Shown here in pieces: positions 62,425-64,000 of a DNA stretch of 64,000 nt. The translations under genes and the position numbers were made by a program. Origin of the DNA: CCMP332 sp040218795 (lineage in GTDB: Bacteria; Bacteroidota; Bacteroidia; Cytophagales; CCMP332); NCBI GenBank assembly GCA_040218795.1, contig JAVJQT010000010.1, positions 465,805-529,804 on the forward strand. The letters run 5' to 3'. The notes under the pieces are model-generated. The model worked only from the letters and a program-made list of their open reading frames with translations, was not told the DNA's origin and made no database searches. Each line of letters opens with the position of its first letter. Position 1 is the first letter of the stretch.

Positions 62425-63624
62425 ATGCGAAATTCAAATCTTATAATAATTCTTCTTCTTTTTCCAAGCCTTGGTTTATTTGCCCAAAATGAAAACATTA
62501 ATCCAACAGACACAATTGATGTAGAACAAATTGAAAATAACAATCCAAGTAAGTTTGAAATAAATGGGTATCTGAAAGATTTGGTTTCAGTAGCTATTCC
62601 TTCTTTCAATGGATTATGGTCTTTCGATAATCAAATACATAACCGTGTTAATTTTAAATACTACGCTAATTCTTGGCTTACACTTAATGCTGAAGCAAGA
62701 AATAGAATTTACTTTGGGAATAGCGTTCAACAAATTCCAAATTTTGACGAGCAAGTTAATCAATCGTTAGATTATATACGTTTAGGAGGTATTGTCTCGC
62801 AAGGGCAATCTTACCTCATTCATTCAACAATAGACCGTGCAAACTTAAAACTTGATAAAGATAAATGGCAAGCGATAATTGGTAAACAGCGAATTAATTG
62901 GGGGAAAACGTATGCTTGGAACCCGAACGATTTGTTTAATGCTTACTCATTTTTCGATTTTGACTATGAAGAACGCAGAGGAACTGATGCTGCATTGGTA
63001 AAGTACAATATAAGTTCATTATCATCTATTGAATTCGCATCCAACATTGATAGCACTTTTGACAAAATGATATTTGCAACTAATTACAAAACAAATATTA
63101 AAGAATATGACTTTCAATTTTTGGTTGGTAAATACAAAACAGATATTGCCCTTGGTGCAGGTTGGGCAGGCCAAATTAAGAATGCAGGTTTTAAAGGAGA
63201 ATTGACCTATTTTCAACCTTACAAAAATGTTGGCGTAAACCCGACTTTTATAGGCGACATTTCATTTGATTACACACTGCCAAACACATTAAATTTCCGA
63301 CTTGAATTCATTGGAAATACAAATCCTATTAAGACCACAAATATCCAATTTTTGACTCAACCCGTTTTTGCAAAAGGACTAATCAACAACTATGTTTCAA
63401 CCTTCATTTCTGTCGGTTATGACATTACACCATTAATAAAAGCCAACTTAAATTCCATTTGGAACATTGACGACAACTCTATTTTCTTGAACCCAACAAT
63501 TGACTTCTCTCTGACAGAAAATACTAATTTACTGATTGCAGCACAAATATTCACAGGCGACAAAAACAGTCTTTACAATGGAGTTGGAAGCTATGTTTTC
63601 ACAAGGCTGAAATGGAGTTTTTAA
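62425..63624 (+). CDS. Outer membrane beta-barrel protein (DUF1302/alginate-export-like)
   Basis: 399 residues, signal peptide ending at L-F-A-Q. After a short acidic linker come about 16 amphipathic strands and a terminal aromatic residue (L-K-W-S-F), the usual mark for Bam-mediated insertion. G-K-Q-R-I-N-W-G-K-T-Y-A-W-N-P-N-D resembles the loop of DUF1302-type porins. It closes the operon 3 nt after the ATPase gene, so it could receive cargo delivered by the LolA-like carrier. Confidence 0.75.
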   Translation: MRNSNLIIILLLFPSLGLFAQNENINPTDTIDVEQIENNNPSKFEINGYLKDLVSVAIPSFNGLWSFDNQIHNRVNFKYYANSWLTLNAEARNRIYFGNSVQQIPNFDEQVNQSLDYIRLGGIVSQGQSYLIHSTIDRANLKLDKDKWQAIIGKQRINWGKTYAWNPNDLFNAYSFFDFDYEERRGTDAALVKYNISSLSSIEFASNIDSTFDKMIFATNYKTNIKEYDFQFLVGKYKTDIALGAGWAGQIKNAGFKGELTYFQPYKNVGVNPTFIGDISFDYTLPNTLNFRLEFIGNTNPIKTTNIQFLTQPVFAKGLINNYVSTFISVGYDITPLIKANLNSIWNIDDNSIFLNPTIDFSLTENTNLLIAAQIFTGDKNSLYNGVGSYVFTRLKWSF

Positions 63625-63737
63625 CGACAAGTACAGCCAACACATTTGGTGGCACATTTGTATTTTTCCGAACCCTCAATCCAACGCTAAAAAATCCAAA
63701 AGAGCCACCAAGCCAACGCACCTGAAAAGGAAAGGCA

Positions 63738-63870
63738 GCACATAACATTGTATAAAAGCAATAGCGGTTCGGGTGCAAACTCGAACCGTTTTTGCGTTTA
63801 ATTAAGTATATTGCTTGCCGAAAAGTAGTTGCATTTTAATCCGCTACTGCTCTTATACTAACCGTTGTGC
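63738..63870 (+). repeat. attC-like imperfect palindrome B
   Basis: The left arm starts GCACATAAC and ends in TAGCGG (63767). The right arm runs from CCGCTA (63841) to GTTGTGC (63864-63870), and the arms are complementary with few mismatches. The inner hairpin CGGTTCG...CGAACCG followed by T's (63765-63793) could also act as a terminator. Its 3' half closely resembles site A, with the shared block CCGAAAAGT and ATCCGCTAC. The two sites are in the same orientation and bound cassette 2. Confidence 0.65.
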
Positions 63871-63880
63871 TTAATTTGGA

Positions 63881-64000
63881 ATGACGAAACTATCGAAAAA
63901 AGAGGCTCAGAATATTAGAGTCAAACTACCTTCACTTCTGAACTTAGTAAGGAAGGAGGATTCTGACTACCAACTAATCTTCGTTAGTGTTTTTGATCAT
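63881..64000 (+). CDS. First gene of cassette 3, partial
   Basis: Forty codons from ATG 63881, open to the end of the window. It begins 11 nt after the GTTGTGC core of site B, the position expected for an integron cassette gene. The residues (M-T-K-L-S-K-K-E-A-Q-N-I-R-V-K-L-P) do not identify a family. Confidence 0.55.
   Translation, partial: MTKLSKKEAQNIRVKLPSLLNLVRKEDSDYQLIFVSVFDH

Noticed and set aside
57541..63870. Palindromes A and B as ends of a composite transposon or IS200/IS605-type element
   Set aside because: They are direct, not inverted, copies; no transposase lies between them; each is a complete palindrome with its own core. Still possible that they are RAYT-like repeats, which a genome-wide count would show.
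1..64000. CRISPR arrays, tRNA or rRNA genes, riboswitches
   Set aside because: No regularly spaced repeats, cloverleaf with CCA-ready acceptor stem, or known riboswitch pattern was recognised by eye; a covariance search could still find small RNAs.

Overview
The window looks like a chromosomal segment of a low-GC member of the Bacteroidota, probably a free-living Cytophagia- or Saprospiria-type bacterium. The evidence is a type IX secretion (T9SS) sorting domain, DUF983 and DUF4230 proteins, an OmpA lipoprotein, Wzi-like and PagL-like outer-membrane barrels, an OstA-like protein, and many lipoproteins with acidic residues right after the lipid-bearing Cys. No rRNA, tRNA or CRISPR array was recognised.

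From 1 to about 30.8 kb the content is mostly housekeeping. It starts with the tail of a probable M23 peptidase gene, then tatA, gatA, a LysM lytic transglycosylase and a cytochrome-b5-like protein, which appear to be one operon. Next come envelope glycosyltransferase, rluD, a PLP-dependent deaminase-like gene, recX, an atypical SDR, pyrF, an M61 peptidase, and an adaptor plus ATPase lacking a permease. A notable block at 16.1-20.4 kb has two MbnH-like dihaem peroxidase genes and two MbnP-like lipoprotein genes, mirrored around a small Cys-rich protein. Then follow mdh, a cyclic-nucleotide-binding protein, tilS, an OstA-like protein, sdaAA, a Ca2+/Na+ antiporter, upp, a Wzi-like barrel and gmhA.

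From 30.8 to 33.4 kb the gmhA-comM junction is split by about 2.6 kb of foreign DNA bounded by an exact 32-bp direct repeat. The insert carries four translationally coupled lipoprotein genes (three close paralogues and one divergent) and a broken phage tail-fibre-like gene. A decayed second copy of the gmhA 3' end abuts comM.

From 33.4 to 53.7 kb the content is again core: comM, a T9SS-secreted BNR-repeat protein, an OmpA lipoprotein, lolD, sucC, LpxH-like and PagL-like lipid A genes next to a GT39 enzyme, a lipid kinase/APP1 phosphatase pair, lolA, ftsK, pyrD, xerD, aroQ, a SerC-like aminotransferase and rnhA.

From 53.8 kb to the end the layout is integron-like. A tyrosine recombinase is followed by blocks separated by two related imperfect palindromes of about 131-133 bp in the same orientation (57541-57671 and 63738-63870), each ending in an integron-like GTTRTGY core. 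Block 1 is a type II restriction-modification system (controller, N4-cytosine-type methyltransferase, HNH nuclease). Block 2, about 6.2 kb, is a TetR-controlled Lol-like ABC export system with its own LolA-like carrier and outer-membrane barrel. Block 3 starts just before the window ends. The integrase lacks the IntI-specific insertion, so this may be a non-canonical Bacteroidota cassette system; it is the most interesting part of the window.
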